A stretch of DNA of 64,000 nucleotides from Pseudomonas sp. S06B 330 (GCF_002845275.2 NZ_CP088149.1:3406501-3470500), one strand, 5' to 3'. Shown: positions 35,490-48,304, numbered from the stretch's first letter. Notes: a model not told the origin generated them from the letters alone. Translations and numbers: made by a program.

Positions 35490-36920
35490 TCAGTGAGCCT
35501 TGCGCGGAGTGATGTAACTGCTGATGAACGCAGGGTTTTGGGCCATGATCCGGGTGTAGACCTCGATGCCGAAGTCGACCCAGTCACGCATCAGTTCGCA
35601 GTAGTGATAGGTCGGGTGAGTCGGGTCGCCGTAACGGGCGTAGCTCTCGTGGTAGCAACCGCCAGAGCAGAGGTTGCGAATCTGACAGTCCGCGCAGCCG
35701 GTGTTGGTGCGGTCAAGGCGCTGGGACAGGAAGTCATTCAGCTCGACCTGCTTCACCCCACGGTGAACATTGCCGAAAGTCGGCAGCGACGAGCCGGTAA
35801 AGCGATGGCACAGGTTCAGCTCGCCCTTGTGATCCACCGCCAGCATCTTCAGGCCCGCGCCGCACGGCAGGGCTTTTTTGTGACCTTCGTGGATGTCGGT
35901 GATCAACTGGTGCAGGTTGGAGAAGCCAATGTTGCGGTGCTCCAGCGCCGCGTCCAGGTAGCGTCGACCGAGTTTCTTCATATTGGCGAAGACGTCGATC
36001 AATTCTTCGCTGGACAGGTTGAACGAGCTGATGTCACCCGATGTCACCGGGGCAAAGCCGACTTCGGCAAAACCCAGTTCATTGAACAGGTGGTCCCAGA
36101 TGGTTTCAACGTCGGTGACGCCGGTGGTCAAGGTCACTCGCGCGCCCACCGGGCGGCTGTTGTAGCGCGACAACAGCATCTGGGCCTTACGCCGCACCAC
36201 CTCGTAGGTCCCCTGCCCGCCCACGGTAATACGATTGCGGTCGTGCACGGTTTTCGGCCCGTCGATGCTCACCGAGAGCCCGAAACGGTGAGCATTCAGA
36301 TAGTCCACGGTTTCTTCGGTGAGCAGGGTGGCGTTGGTGGTCATGACGAACTCTACAAGCTTGCCTGCCTCACGAAAGCGCTTTTCACAGTAATCGACCA
36401 TGTACTCGATCAGCTTGCGGTTGCTCAGCGGTTCGCCACCGAAGAACACCACCGTGAAACGCTCTTCGTCCGGAGATTCGCGTAGCAGCATTTCCACCGA
36501 AGCGATTGCCGTTTCGAGGTCCATTTTCTTGCCGGCTGACGGCTTGTCCAGGTCCTCCTTGTAGCAGTAGGTGCAGCTCAGGTTGCAGCCGGTGTTGACG
36601 TTGAGCACCACGGTGTTGATCGCCGTGCGCTCGACGCGCTGGATGGCGATTTCCGGGGTCAGCGGTGAGCCATCGCTGACCAGCTCCAGGGCCATCAGCT
36701 CACGTAGGGTTTCAGTAATTTCATCGCCGCCGAAACGTGCCGCCAAACGCTCGATCAAGTCCTCCGACGAGCAGCCGGGGCCGCGCAAGGTATCGATAAT
36801 CGAGCCCGTCAGCTCATCGCTGGCGAACAGCGAACTGCTGGGGACATGAAACAGCATACGGTCGGCATCGACCCGAACTTCGTGCAGGTTGCGTTCGACC
36901 AGATTCAAGATAGCGCCCAT
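35490..36920 (-). CDS. qhpD: Radical SAM enzyme forming QhpC thioether cross-links
   Basis: This 476-residue radical SAM/SPASM enzyme has the cluster motif C112-x3-C116-x2-C119 ([10 protein letters not shown]), the FFGGEPL motif and C-terminal SPASM cysteines ([26 protein letters not shown]). It makes the Cys-Asp and Cys-Glu bonds in QhpC while the leader is attached. GGAGG precedes the ATG. It lies between qhpA and qhpC, with almost no gap to qhpC, so translation is probably coupled to its substrate. Confidence 0.95.
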   Translation of the reverse strand: MGAILNLVERNLHEVRVDADRMLFHVPSSSLFASDELTGSIIDTLRGPGCSSEDLIERLAARFGGDEITETLRELMALELVSDGSPLTPEIAIQRVERTAINTVVLNVNTGCNLSCTYCYKEDLDKPSAGKKMDLETAIASVEMLLRESPDEERFTVVFFGGEPLSNRKLIEYMVDYCEKRFREAGKLVEFVMTTNATLLTEETVDYLNAHRFGLSVSIDGPKTVHDRNRITVGGQGTYEVVRRKAQMLLSRYNSRPVGARVTLTTGVTDVETIWDHLFNELGFAEVGFAPVTSGDISSFNLSSEELIDVFANMKKLGRRYLDAALEHRNIGFSNLHQLITDIHEGHKKALPCGAGLKMLAVDHKGELNLCHRFTGSSLPTFGNVHRGVKQVELNDFLSQRLDRTNTGCADCQIRNLCSGGCYHESYARYGDPTHPTYHYCELMRDWVDFGIEVYTRIMAQNPAFISSYITPRKAH

Positions 36921-37001
36921 GGCAAACCTCCTGTGCAGGCTTCGCTTGCGAGGCCTGCGATCATTCCGAAAAAGTGTCTGAAGTCTTGGTTCTCAAGGCA
37001 C

Positions 37002-38582
37002 TCAAGGAATGGGCGGGTTGTTCCAGCGTTGCACGGTCACAATCATGTGGCCTTCGCCAGTCAGCGACGTCCCTGCGTCGTCGACGGCAGCGATCACCTT
37101 GAGGTTGCCGGCATTGTTGGTGGACATTTTGCGTGCTGGGTTCGGCCCGGCATCGCCCGGTGTGAACACCCCGGTATCGGCCTGAATGGTGCCGGCAAAC
37201 TTGACGTCTTCGTCTTCCTTGGCGCGGTCGTCGAATGCTTGCACCGACCACTGCGCCGGGAACACACCGATGCGATACGGTTTGCCATCGACGTCCTTGC
37301 CCCAGGCTTCAGCGTCGAAACGCCCCTGAACCTTCGGTGTCGAACCCCCGCCGTCACCTATCCGTGCCACCGAGAACGCGGGCACTACTTTGACTTCGGC
37401 AATATTGCTGTAGACCGACAGGGTCGGACCGCTCAGCGTGCCGACGGTGACGTTGCGCAGCCCCGGCTGGGCATTTTCAGCCGCCTTGAGTTTGACGCGC
37501 AGGCGTGCAGGCGTTTGCTCCAGTACCTCGACCACGTCCACGCCTTTGCCAAAACTTGGCTGCCCCGTCAGACCACTGCCGATCAAGGTGACTTCGGTTT
37601 CGCTGCCCGCTTTCAGATAGCCTGGCTGCACCGCCAGCAAACGGCTGCTGCCCTGCTTGGCCGCGACGAAATCCAGGCCCCGCTCATCGTGCTCAGCCTC
37701 GAACATCCGGCCTTGCATGGCACTGCCTTGGGCGGCGAATACCTGACGCATAGTTACGCCATCGAGGCTGACGTTGCCGCGCCATTCATAACCGCTGTAA
37801 AGAATCGCACTGCCGTCGCCATTGAACGGGCTGCCGTCGGCGTACTGGCCTTTGACGCTGACCTTGAAGGTGTCACTGCCATCGGCGCTGACGCTCATTA
37901 CCCCGGCCAGTTCGCCTTTACCGGGCAGGTGGCCGCTAAAGCTCCAGTCGCCCACCAGCGCTTGTGCTTTCGGTGCGCTGCTCAACCAGTTTTTCCAGGC
38001 CGGGTTGTCCAACGGGTAACGCTTGGCCAGCAGCGGCACCATCTCTTTACGGGCCAGCTCAAACCAGTCGCGGTCGCGAGACAGCGCCTGGTACTCCAAA
38101 GACGGCCAGTGGCCGAGGTGGAAGTTCACCAGGCGCTCCCACTCCTGAGCCGGTCGACGTTGCAGGGCCACCCGTGCACCGGAGTGGCAGCGCCCGCACA
38201 TCTGGCTGGTCTGCTCGTCAAACGTTTCGACGGTGTTGAGGCGGCGTTCCAGCGCGTAACGCACCCCCTCGGTCTCGCTCGGTGCGAGGCCTTGAGTGTC
38301 GGCCAGGTATTTGACCAGGGTGCGGCGGTCGTCATCGCTGATCTGCAAACCGTGCATGGTCTGCATCCGGGCAATGCTCATCAGCCACCCTTCCGGGGTC
38401 TTGCGCTGATGACTGATGCGGCTCAGGGCATTGTCAGCTTCGGGCGTGTGACAGCCTTGACAGGTTTCCTTGAGGATGGTCTGGGCGTCGCGGGCTGCCA
38501 GGCTGTAGGGCGAATGCAGCGCAATAGCACCCGCCATGACTAGCAGGCTGGCGCTCAGGCCTGTTCGGAGTTTTCTCTTCAT
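37002..38582 (-). CDS. qhpA: Quinohemoprotein amine dehydrogenase, alpha subunit (diheme)
   Basis: This 526-residue periplasmic protein has a signal peptide and two c-type heme sites, CQGCH at 41-45 and CGRCH at 129-133. They are followed by beta domains including the VGDWSFSGHLPGKGEL region and an IPT-like segment (IGSGLTG). It passes electrons from CTQ to a cytochrome or azurin. Start 38582 (MKRKLR) gives a normal signal peptide; a GTG six codons earlier sits on the GAGG and is less likely. First gene of qhpADCB. Confidence 0.94.
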   Translation of the reverse strand: MKRKLRTGLSASLLVMAGAIALHSPYSLAARDAQTILKETCQGCHTPEADNALSRISHQRKTPEGWLMSIARMQTMHGLQISDDDRRTLVKYLADTQGLAPSETEGVRYALERRLNTVETFDEQTSQMCGRCHSGARVALQRRPAQEWERLVNFHLGHWPSLEYQALSRDRDWFELARKEMVPLLAKRYPLDNPAWKNWLSSAPKAQALVGDWSFSGHLPGKGELAGVMSVSADGSDTFKVSVKGQYADGSPFNGDGSAILYSGYEWRGNVSLDGVTMRQVFAAQGSAMQGRMFEAEHDERGLDFVAAKQGSSRLLAVQPGYLKAGSETEVTLIGSGLTGQPSFGKGVDVVEVLEQTPARLRVKLKAAENAQPGLRNVTVGTLSGPTLSVYSNIAEVKVVPAFSVARIGDGGGSTPKVQGRFDAEAWGKDVDGKPYRIGVFPAQWSVQAFDDRAKEDEDVKFAGTIQADTGVFTPGDAGPNPARKMSTNNAGNLKVIAAVDDAGTSLTGEGHMIVTVQRWNNPPIP

Positions 38583-38693
38583 CAACGTCGAACCTCGCAC
38601 GGTGCTTTATTATTTTTGGCTTATCGTTTTTATTGTTTCTGCCGTCAGCGACGGACTGCAGACGGCGGCAAGAGAAACGTCAGTGATGATCAA

Positions 38694-38710
38694 TACACGG
38701 AACGTGCCAG
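38694..38710 (-). promoter_or_regulatory. Weak sigma-54-like element toward qhpA
   Basis: The minus strand reads CTGGCACGTTCCGTGTA. The -24 block is perfect, but the -12 dinucleotide is GT in place of the nearly invariant GC. It lies 112 bases before qhpA. It could be a low-activity promoter or chance. Confidence 0.4.
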
Positions 38711-39018
38711 CTTCAACGCAACCTTTTTAATCAAGCAGTTACGTAACGCGGTTGACTATAAGTCGCGTCTGAACAGCTGTGTTTGCGTCTAATATCGCGA
38801 CAGGTGTTGCAGTCTGAGACAAGCACAGGCACACCGGCCGCTACATTTCGCCACCCGCTCAGTACAGCCCCTCCCCAAAGCAGTGTCTCGATGAAATGCC
38901 GAACGCTCGATGCTGGCTGTCTCAAGGTGTCGCAATATGCAACACCCACGCCTGCCTGTACCTCCCTAGCTCGCGGATAAATCACCGAAAAATCAATCAA
39001 TTGCGATTCCTCGCCGAA

Positions 39019-39035
39019 CTGGCACAGCCATTGCG
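39019..39035 (+). promoter_or_regulatory. Sigma-54 promoter of the amine-pathway aldehyde dehydrogenase
   Basis: CTGGCACAGCCATTGCG has GG-N10-GC spacing, a perfect TGGCAC and TTGC. It lies 37 bases before the ATG at 39072, giving a start site near 39047. Confidence 0.82.
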
Positions 39036-39071
39036 AAAGACCTTGTTCCATGAACAATAAGAGGTCTCACC

Positions 39072-40562
39072 ATGTCGCTCCCCTCCCTACTCCCCGCAAC
39101 CACTGCGTTTATCCAACGCGCGCCGCGCATGCTGATCGGCGCCGAATGGGTCGAGGCTAGCGATGGCCAGACCATGCCATTGCACAACCCGGCCAGCGGT
39201 GAGGTGCTGTGCTGGGTACCTCGGGCGACCCCGGACGACGTTGATCGCGCAGTACGTGCGGCGCGTCAGGCCTTCGATGAGTCCGCCTGGAGCCGAACCC
39301 GGCCTCGGGAGCGGCAGAACCTGTTGTGGAAGCTTGCCGACCTGATGCAGCGCGACGCCGAAGTGCTGGCCCAGCTGGAATGCCTGAACAACGGTAAAAG
39401 CGCGGCGGTGGCGCAGGCCATGGATGTGCAACTGTCCATCGACTTCCTGCGCTACATGGCGGGTTGGGCAACCAAGATTGAAGGTTCATGTGTCGAAGTA
39501 TCATTACCGCTGATGCCGGACGATCAATTCCACAGCTTTATCCGCCGAGAAGCAGTGGGTGTGGTCGGCGCCATCGTCGCCTGGAATTTTCCGCTGCTGC
39601 TGGCCTGCTGGAAACTCGGTCCGGCGCTGGCCACGGGCTGCACCGTGGTGCTCAAGCCCGCCGACGAAACCCCACTGACAGCGCTGAAACTGGCAGAACT
39701 GGTGCTCGAAGCCGGCTACCCGAGTGGGGTGTTCAACGTGGTCACCGGCACCGGCATCACCGCAGGCTCCGCCCTGACCCACAACCCATTGGTGGACAAA
39801 CTGACATTCACCGGGTCCACGACGGTGGGCAAGGAAATCGGCAAGGTCGCCATGGACTCCATGACCCGGGTCACCCTGGAACTGGGTGGCAAGTCACCGA
39901 CTATCGTCATGGCCGACGCCGACCTGAACAGTGCCGCAGCGGGCGCCGCCAACGCCATCTTCTTTAACCAGGGTCAAGTCTGCTGTGCCGGTTCCAGGCT
40001 GTATGTGCAGCGCAAACACTTCGACAATGTCGTGGCCGATATCGCCGGCATTGCCAGCGCCATGAAACTCGGCAATGGCCTGGACCCGAGTGTACAGATG
40101 GGGCCACTGATCTCGGCCCGCCAGCAGGAGCGGGTCTCGCGCTATATCGACATGGGTCGTGAAAGCGGCGCAACCATTGCCTGCGGTGGCAACCGGTTCG
40201 GGCCGGGTTTCTTTGTCGAACCAACGGTGATCGCCGACGTCGATCAAAACCACGCGCTGGTGCAAGAGGAAATCTTCGGTCCGGTGCTGGTGGCGATTCC
40301 GTTCGACGACGAAGCCGATGCCCTGCGCATGGCCAATGACAGCCCCTATGGTCTGGGCGCAAGCATCTGGTCCAACGACCTGGCGGCGGTGCACCGGATG
40401 ATTCCACGGATCAAGTCTGGCTCGGTGTGGGTCAACTGCCACAGCGCCCTGGACCCGGCGCTGCCGTTTGGTGGCTACAAGATGTCGGGGGTGGGCAGAG
40501 AAATGGGCTATGCCGCGATTGAGCATTACACCGAGTTGAAGTCGGTGTTGATCAAGCTGTGA
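39072..40562 (+). CDS. Aldehyde dehydrogenase of the amine pathway (phenylacetaldehyde type)
   Basis: This 496-residue cytoplasmic enzyme has AWNFPLLLACWKLGPALATG, FTGSTTVG, LELGGKSPTIV and the nucleophile in NQGQVCCAGSR. It is divergent from qhpADCB and behind a sigma-54 promoter. It fits the role of PeaE in P. putida U, oxidising the aldehyde released by the amine dehydrogenase, for example phenylacetaldehyde, to the acid. The RBS AGAGGT is clear. The exact aldehyde range is inferred. Confidence 0.9.
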   Translation: MSLPSLLPATTAFIQRAPRMLIGAEWVEASDGQTMPLHNPASGEVLCWVPRATPDDVDRAVRAARQAFDESAWSRTRPRERQNLLWKLADLMQRDAEVLAQLECLNNGKSAAVAQAMDVQLSIDFLRYMAGWATKIEGSCVEVSLPLMPDDQFHSFIRREAVGVVGAIVAWNFPLLLACWKLGPALATGCTVVLKPADETPLTALKLAELVLEAGYPSGVFNVVTGTGITAGSALTHNPLVDKLTFTGSTTVGKEIGKVAMDSMTRVTLELGGKSPTIVMADADLNSAAAGAANAIFFNQGQVCCAGSRLYVQRKHFDNVVADIAGIASAMKLGNGLDPSVQMGPLISARQQERVSRYIDMGRESGATIACGGNRFGPGFFVEPTVIADVDQNHALVQEEIFGPVLVAIPFDDEADALRMANDSPYGLGASIWSNDLAAVHRMIPRIKSGSVWVNCHSALDPALPFGGYKMSGVGREMGYAAIEHYTELKSVLIKL

Positions 40563-40570
40563 ACCCGCGC

Positions 40571-41866
40571 TTACGGTCGATAGCCTTGCCCTAATAGCCA
40601 GCTACGCACCCTTTTCCCCTGCTCCACGGTCAAATCCGCCAGCGCCTGTTGCGCTGGCTGGATTTGCAAGCGCCGCAACAACGGCGCCAGCTCAACCCCC
40701 TGCAAATGCCAGACTCCCAGCGGCTGATCCGCCGTGACCACCACCTCGGCCTCCTCCACCAAGCCGTCGCGCAACACCGGCGCACGCTGTATCCGTAGCG
40801 AGGAGAAGTCTGGCTGTGGGTGTGCAGGTTCTGCATCCGGCCAGCGCTGACGAGCGCGCCAGAACGGCTGCTCCGGCCAGCGCTGTTCATCGGCATAGAA
40901 ATCGCGGCCGATTCGGGCGAAACGCAAAAACAACTGCTCGACCCGCTGCTGATGAAACTGCTGGGCCAGCGCCGCACGTTCTGGTGCGCGGATCAAGGTA
41001 TTGATAACCGCCGGTGCCTGCAACGCTGAAGACAAGGACTGGAAGATCCCGTTTCCCGACAGCGGATCAACCGCCATCGCTGCATCGCCAACTCGAATCC
41101 AGTTATCGCCGCAGACCTGTGGGCCGAGAATCGCCGTGCTGCTGCGGGCATGCAACTGCAAATCGCGTTCCGGCACACCGCCAAATAGCGCCTGCGCCAA
41201 CGCCGATGCCTGGCGCCGAGCTCGACAGTAATCCAGCAACTGCGCTTTGCCCGGCAGCTCGGCACTGGCCACATCTACCGTCAACTGCCAATAACATTGA
41301 CCATTGGCCTGCCGCGCCATCCAGGCCCAGCCGTCTTCAAGGCTTTCGACCGCACTCGCGTTTTTGCCCGCTGCACCTTGCCAACGGTTGAGCAGGCTGA
41401 CGGTTTCCGGCCCGCGCAGCCCCTTGCCACCTGCCGGGGCCTGGCGCCCCCGCGACTCCACCAGAAAGTCTGCAGTAATCGCTGCCCGCCCTTCGACGGA
41501 CACCCGATGGCCCGACGCCTCTGAATGCACGGCCATGACCCGCCCTTCTATCAATTCGACACCGGCCAGGCGCAGGTCCTCGCGAAGGCCTCGATCAAAG
41601 CGCGGACGGTCCAGCAAGAACTCGATGTTTTGCGCATGCTGCTGAGCATTCCAGGACACCTGGCGCTGCGAAGGCAGCGTCGCGCCTTCCAATGCATGGG
41701 TAAGCCCCGCGCCGCGCAGGGCATCGAGCACTCGCACCGATACGCCTTCGAGCGCCGCAAATCGTCGCCAGTCACTGACCAGCGTCACGTCGTAGCCAAG
41801 CCGTCGCAAGCCCAGCGCCACCGCCGCCCCGGCCGGACCAGCACCAAGAATCAACATCGCGCTCAT
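40571..41866 (-). CDS. qhpG: FAD-dependent monooxygenase for CTQ biogenesis
   Basis: This 431-residue flavoprotein has an N-terminal dinucleotide fold (LILGAGPAGAAVALGLRRLGY), and GDAAMAVDPLSGNGIF as the second FAD motif of tryptophan-halogenase-like monooxygenases. QhpG hydroxylates the QhpC tryptophan on the way to CTQ. Its ATG overlaps the qhpE stop (ATGA). It is the last gene of the regulator-qhpF-qhpE-qhpG operon and is convergent with the aldehyde dehydrogenase. Confidence 0.92.
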   Translation of the reverse strand: MSAMLILGAGPAGAAVALGLRRLGYDVTLVSDWRRFAALEGVSVRVLDALRGAGLTHALEGATLPSQRQVSWNAQQHAQNIEFLLDRPRFDRGLREDLRLAGVELIEGRVMAVHSEASGHRVSVEGRAAITADFLVESRGRQAPAGGKGLRGPETVSLLNRWQGAAGKNASAVESLEDGWAWMARQANGQCYWQLTVDVASAELPGKAQLLDYCRARRQASALAQALFGGVPERDLQLHARSSTAILGPQVCGDNWIRVGDAAMAVDPLSGNGIFQSLSSALQAPAVINTLIRAPERAALAQQFHQQRVEQLFLRFARIGRDFYADEQRWPEQPFWRARQRWPDAEPAHPQPDFSSLRIQRAPVLRDGLVEEAEVVVTADQPLGVWHLQGVELAPLLRRLQIQPAQQALADLTVEQGKRVRSWLLGQGYRP

Positions 41867-42540
41867 GCCCAGACGCGCCGTTCAGGGCCGTGATAACGGG
41901 CGTTCTCGCGCAACCATTCAATTATTTGCCGATGGTTGCCATCGTCATGCTCGACCAGGAAACGAGCGATATGCCCGCTCAACGCCGCGCAGCCCAGGCT
42001 CGCGCCGGATTGCCCCGCAGGGGTGCCGCGCACGCAGGCGGCGAAATCCGCCTGTTGGCTGTTGAGCCATGACCACTCATGCGCCTCACAACGCGCATCG
42101 CCGGTGATCCGCAGCACCCCCGGGTAGCTCGCTGGAAACACCGCCGCGCCCTGCGCCGGGCTGGACGCACAAAGCAGCACCCCACGTTCCTGCGCCGCCG
42201 CACAGGCTTCGCGCAACAGGCTGCGGTCTTGACGCAGCCCCAGGCTCAGGTTGATCAACCGGACCTCCTGCGCAACCAACCAATCAATGGCCGTGGCGAT
42301 CTGCAGGGCGCTGGTCACCCCGCGCTGATCGAATACCTGCGCAACGCAAAACATTGCCGAGGGGGCTCGCAGACTGATGGCATCGATTACCGCACTACCG
42401 TGGCCCAACGGGTCATCACGCAATGGTGCCTCAGCCAGGCCGTCGGCCACCAAATAGAAACGTCGGCCAGCCACCACCCGGGGTCGCTGCGCCAACGAAT
42501 GCCCGCTGTCGACAATACCGACCCGTAGCTCAGACTTCAT
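41863..42540 (-). CDS. qhpE: Subtilisin-like protease that removes the QhpC leader
   Basis: This small 225-residue cytoplasmic serine protease has the S8 triad in order: D11 in VGIVDSGHS, H47 in DPLGHGSAV and S181 in SGASLGCAALSG. There is no signal peptide or propeptide, as known for QhpE. Start 42540 (MKSELR) overlaps the qhpF end by eleven bases in another frame, and its stop overlaps the qhpG start, so the three are coupled. Confidence 0.92.
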   Translation of the reverse strand: MKSELRVGIVDSGHSLAQRPRVVAGRRFYLVADGLAEAPLRDDPLGHGSAVIDAISLRAPSAMFCVAQVFDQRGVTSALQIATAIDWLVAQEVRLINLSLGLRQDRSLLREACAAAQERGVLLCASSPAQGAAVFPASYPGVLRITGDARCEAHEWSWLNSQQADFAACVRGTPAGQSGASLGCAALSGHIARFLVEHDDGNHRQIIEWLRENARYHGPERRVWA

Positions 42541-44247
42541 GCAACACCTGCGATGACCTGAGTACGCCGTCCACCAATTCAAAGCGCAGGTCGGCATCCG
42601 CCAGCGTCGCCGAACGGTGGCTGATAAGTATCCGCGTACGCCCGGCGAACAGTCCGTCGATGGCTTCGATCACGTCACGCTCCGTGGCTTCATCGACCGC
42701 CGAAGTGGCTTCATCGAGCACCAGAATCAAGGGATCTTGGAGCAAGGCGCGGGCGATGGCGATCCGCTGTTTCTGCCCTCCCGACAGCTGCTGTCCGCGC
42801 TCACCCAACGGGCTGTCGAGGCCTTCAGGCAAGGATTCGATCAGGCTGTCGAGTTGCGCCAGGCGCGCCACTTCAGCAATGGCCGCGCGGCTGGCAGCGG
42901 GCACGCTGTAGGACAGGTTGTCCGCCAGGCTGCCCCGAAACAGCACAATATCCTGACTGACCACGGCGATCCGCCGTCGCAGCTCGAACACGTCCAGATC
43001 GCGCAAGTCGATGCCATTGAGCAACACCTGGCCGGACTGTGGATCGTGGTGGCGTTGCAGCAGATCGATCAGCGTCGTCTTGCCGACGCCAGAGCTGCCG
43101 CTCAGGGCGACTTTCAGGCCGAAAGGGATCAGCGCATCGATGCCGCGCAAGGTCGTCGGGCGCCCAGGATGGCCGAAATGTACGGACTGGAAACACAGCT
43201 CACCCGATGTCGGCATTGGCTGTGGGTCGACTGGCGTGATGACGCTAGGGGCCTCACCGCGCAATTCCATGACCCGGCCAAGGCTGACGGTCATGCGCTG
43301 GATGGCCACGTACAAACCGAGCAAGCTCTGCACCGGCCCCACCGCCATGCCCAAATAAGTGGAAAACGCGATCAACGCACCGAGCTGCCACGTGCCCTGC
43401 ACCACCCAATAGCCACCGATCAAAAACGCGCAGGCACGGGACCACGAGGTCAACGTACCGGGGACCGCCTGGGTGAAAAACTCGGTCACCTGCAGGCGCA
43501 GCAACTGGTCCATGTAACGTTGCCCCAACCTCTGCAACCGACGTGCCTCACGTTGCTGCTGGCCGGCGGACTGGATGAATTTCATCACTGGCAACGTCTC
43601 GACCATGAACGATGACATGTCTGCCGAGCGCTCACGCAACTGGCGCACATCGCGCTCGACCTTGCGCCGCATCCAGCGCAACCAGAGCACGTCGAGGGGA
43701 ATCAGCACCAGCACCAGCAGCGACAGTTTCCACGACAGGGTCACCAGCATCGCGACGGCAACCACCAGGCCGATCACGCTCGACACCGCCGAATACAGCG
43801 AATCCACGGCAAAACGTTGAATCTCTGCAACATCGCCGTCAAGGCGCGACATCAGGTCACCGATGCGCCGCTGGCTGTAAAAACTGGGCGACAGGGTTTG
43901 CAAATGCCGATACAGGTCATCGCGCAGGGCAAACAGAATGCGCCCGGACAGCCGCGTGTGCAGGTAGCGGTTGATCCCCGATAGCAGCGTTCCCAGCAGC
44001 CCAGCCACGATCATCAGCCCGGCGATCAGCGCCAGCATGGGAAAGTTGCGCGCCAGCAGCCCATCGTCGATCAGCAGCTTGGTCAGCCAGGGTTGCACCA
44101 GCACCAGTGCCGACGCACAGATCGACAAGCCGAGTAACCCGACAATCGCCAGACGCTGGGGGCGCACAAAGCTGTAGAGCCAGCGCAAGGCGGCTTGCAG
44201 GGCTTCAGGGTTGTGGCTCTCGATCAGCCGAACAATCAGGCGCGGGA

Positions 44248-44251
<4 letters not shown>
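42530..44251 (-). CDS. qhpF: ABC transporter exporting the QhpC subunit
   Basis: This 573-residue half-transporter has six membrane helices in the first 320 residues. The nucleotide-binding domain follows with Walker A GSSGVGKTT, signature LSGGQKQRIAIARALL, Walker B LILVLDEAT and the H-loop ILISHR. In Paracoccus QhpF is needed to place the cross-linked gamma subunit in the periplasm. Its ATG overlaps the regulator stop (ATGA). Confidence 0.92.
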
Positions 44252-46155
<1,904 letters not shown>

Positions 46156-46493
46156 GGTTCGCTCCAGCGACACCTGCCCCGTCGCGCTGGGGTCCTACTG
46201 CGCAATTGCATGAATGCGCCGTCAAGTTCGCACAAGCTTACGTGCCCGTAAAGCCCATTCAGAAAGGCACCGGTGTGCCTACGAGCCATCTAGACGCCTC
46301 TTTGAATGCGCTACTGCGGATCGCTCCGCGCAACGCGGCGCCGCAAGCAACAGCATGAGACTTTTTTGCACAACCAACAGGGTTAAATGTGTGTATTGGC
46401 TTGATATACGCATGCCTATACTCGATCCGCCGGTACTGATCAGCCCCCTGCAATAAATCAGGCCTTCGATAACAATAAGTAAGGGCACTCATC
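46156..46493. promoter_or_regulatory. Divergent control region, regulator and acyl-CoA synthetase
   Basis: This gap of 338 bases holds a sigma-54-like element at 46396-46412 toward the synthetase, and the inverted repeat AGGCAC CGGT GTGCCT at 46265-46280. No gene is seen. The repeat lies 116 bases before the promoter, a fit distance for an enhancer site. Confidence 0.55.
46396..46412 (+). promoter_or_regulatory. Sigma-54-like promoter of the acyl-CoA synthetase gene
   Basis: TTGGCTTGATATACGCA keeps GG-N10-GC. The -24 block TTGGC is good; the -12 block ACGCA is a moderate match. The ATG follows at 46494. Confidence 0.55.
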
Positions 46494-48280
46494 ATGAATA
46501 CCTCTATCCCTGCTCAGGCTCCCCTTCCTCTCGTGCCCGAAAGCGCCCCATGTGCAAGGGGTCCCGCAGCAGCCCGTGTGTCAGCTGACGGCCTTCCCTT
46601 TCTAGCGGCCCGTGATTTCCTCCTGGCCCACCGCACCGACTACGACACCGCCGTGCGCGACTTCCGCTGGCCACAATTGACAACCTTCAACTGGGCGCTG
46701 GACTACTTTGATGTAATGGCCGCGGAGAATCAGGCCACCGCACTGTGGATCGTCGAAGAAGACGGCAGCGAACAGCGCTACAGCTTCCAGCAACTGGCTG
46801 CGCGTTCCAACCAGGTGGCCAACCACCTGGATGCCCTTGGCGTGCGCCGTGGCGATCGTGTCCTGCTGATGCTCGGCAACGACATCGCCCTCTGGGAAAC
46901 CATGCTGGCCGCCTTCAAACTTGGCGCCGTGGTCATCCCTGCCACGGCCCTGCTGACCACGGAGGACCTGAGCGACCGCATCGAACGTGGCCAGGTTCGC
47001 CACCTGGTAGTCGGCAGCGCCCATCTGGACAAGTTTGTCGGCCTGGGTGAGGACTGCAGCCGGATTTGCGTTGGCCCGGCGTCCGCGGGGTGGACGGCAC
47101 ACAGCGCCGCCAGAGACTATTGCGAGCGGTTCGAGGTCAAGGGCCGCACCCTGGCCACCGACCCGATGCTGCTGTACTTCACTTCTGGCACGACCTCCAA
47201 GCCGAAAATGGTGCTGCACAGCCACCAAAGCTACCCGGTTGGCCACCTCTCGACCCTGTACTGGATCGGTCTACAGCCAGGCGATCTGCACCTGAACATC
47301 TCTTCACCGGGCTGGGCCAAGCACGCGTGGAGTTGCCTCTTCGCGCCATGGAACGCCGGCGCTTGCATCTTCATCCACAACACCACGCGCTTCAGCGCCC
47401 GGGCCTTACTCGGCGCCTTGGAGCGCTACGGCGTCACCAGCCTGTGTGCACCGCCCACGGTGTGGCGCATGTTGATTCAGGAGGATCTGGCCAGTTACAA
47501 GGACCGCTTGCGCTTGCGTGAACTGGTCGGCGCGGGTGAACCGTTGAACCCGGAAATTATCGAGCAGATCCAGCACGCGTGGGCCTGCCGCTACGCGACG
47601 GCTTCGGCCAGTCAGAAACCACCGCCCTGGTCGGTAACACGCCTGGTCAGCCACTCAAACCGGGCTCCATGGGGCGTCCGCTGCCGGGCTATCAGGTGAC
47701 CATGCTTGACCCCGACGGCGTACCTGGCCTTGAAGGTGAAGTGGCCCTGTCGCTGGACGTACGCCCTCTCGGCCTGATGCTGTGCTACGAGGACAGCCCG
47801 GAAAAGACCGCTGAGGTGATGCGCGACGGCTACTACCGCACGGGCGACACCGCGCAGATCGACGCACAGGGCTACATCACCTTTGTTGGTCGCGCCGACG
47901 ATGTGTTCAAAGCCTCCGACTACCGCATCAGCCCCTTTGAGCTGGAAAGCGCGCTGATCGAGCACCCGTCGGTAATGGAAGTGGCCGTTGTGCCCAGCCC
48001 GGACCCGCTCCGCCTGGCCGTGCCCAAGGCGTTTCTGATCCTGGCCCAGGATCAACCCGGCAGCGCTGAGCTGGCCGGCAACATTCTCGCCTTCGCTCGC
48101 GAGCACTTGGCGCCTTACAAGCGGGTACGACGCATTGAGTTTGTCACCGAGCTGCCCAAGACCATCTCCGGCAAAATTCGTCGGGTGGAACTACGGCAGA
48201 TGGAAGCACAGCGCCGCCAGAGCGATACGCGAGGACCTCACGAGCACTTCGAAGAAGACTTCCCACAGCTCAAAGGCTGA
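46494..48280 (+). pseudogene. Medium-chain acyl-CoA synthetase gene with a -1 frameshift
   Basis: The product would be an AMP-forming acyl-CoA synthetase of about 595 residues. Part one (46494 to about 47580) has the AMP-binding loop LYFTSGTTSKPKMVLHSH and reads correctly to QIQHAW. The frame then shifts and runs to a false stop at 47699. Part two, in another frame from about 47580, continues GLPLRDGFGQSETT with the motifs YRTGDTA and FKASDYRISPFELE, and the catalytic lysine segment PKTISGKIRRVEL, and stops at 48280. One G is missing in the GGG at 47581-47583. It is either a real null mutation or a sequencing error. The enzyme would activate acids made from amines. Confidence 0.88.
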
Positions 48281-48304
48281 CCCCAGGCCGCTGCGCAGTG
48301 ATTG

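Larger units (their letters stand above)
38583..39071. promoter_or_regulatory. Divergent control region, qhpADCB and aldehyde dehydrogenase
   Basis: This gap of 489 bases has no gene. It holds a good sigma-54 element toward the dehydrogenase, a weaker one toward qhpA, and a central AT/GC-mixed part with GTCGCG (38762-38767) and CGCGAC (38796-38801) inverted. Upstream activator sites for the AcoR-like regulator are expected here. The 11-mer AGGCACACCGG at 38827 also occurs reversed before the acyl-CoA synthetase gene at 46270. Confidence 0.55.

Noticed and set aside
47575..47700. Programmed frameshift in the acyl-CoA synthetase gene
   Set aside because: There is no slippery heptamer or downstream pseudoknot that I can draw, and the enzyme family is not known to use recoding. 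A one-base loss explains it.
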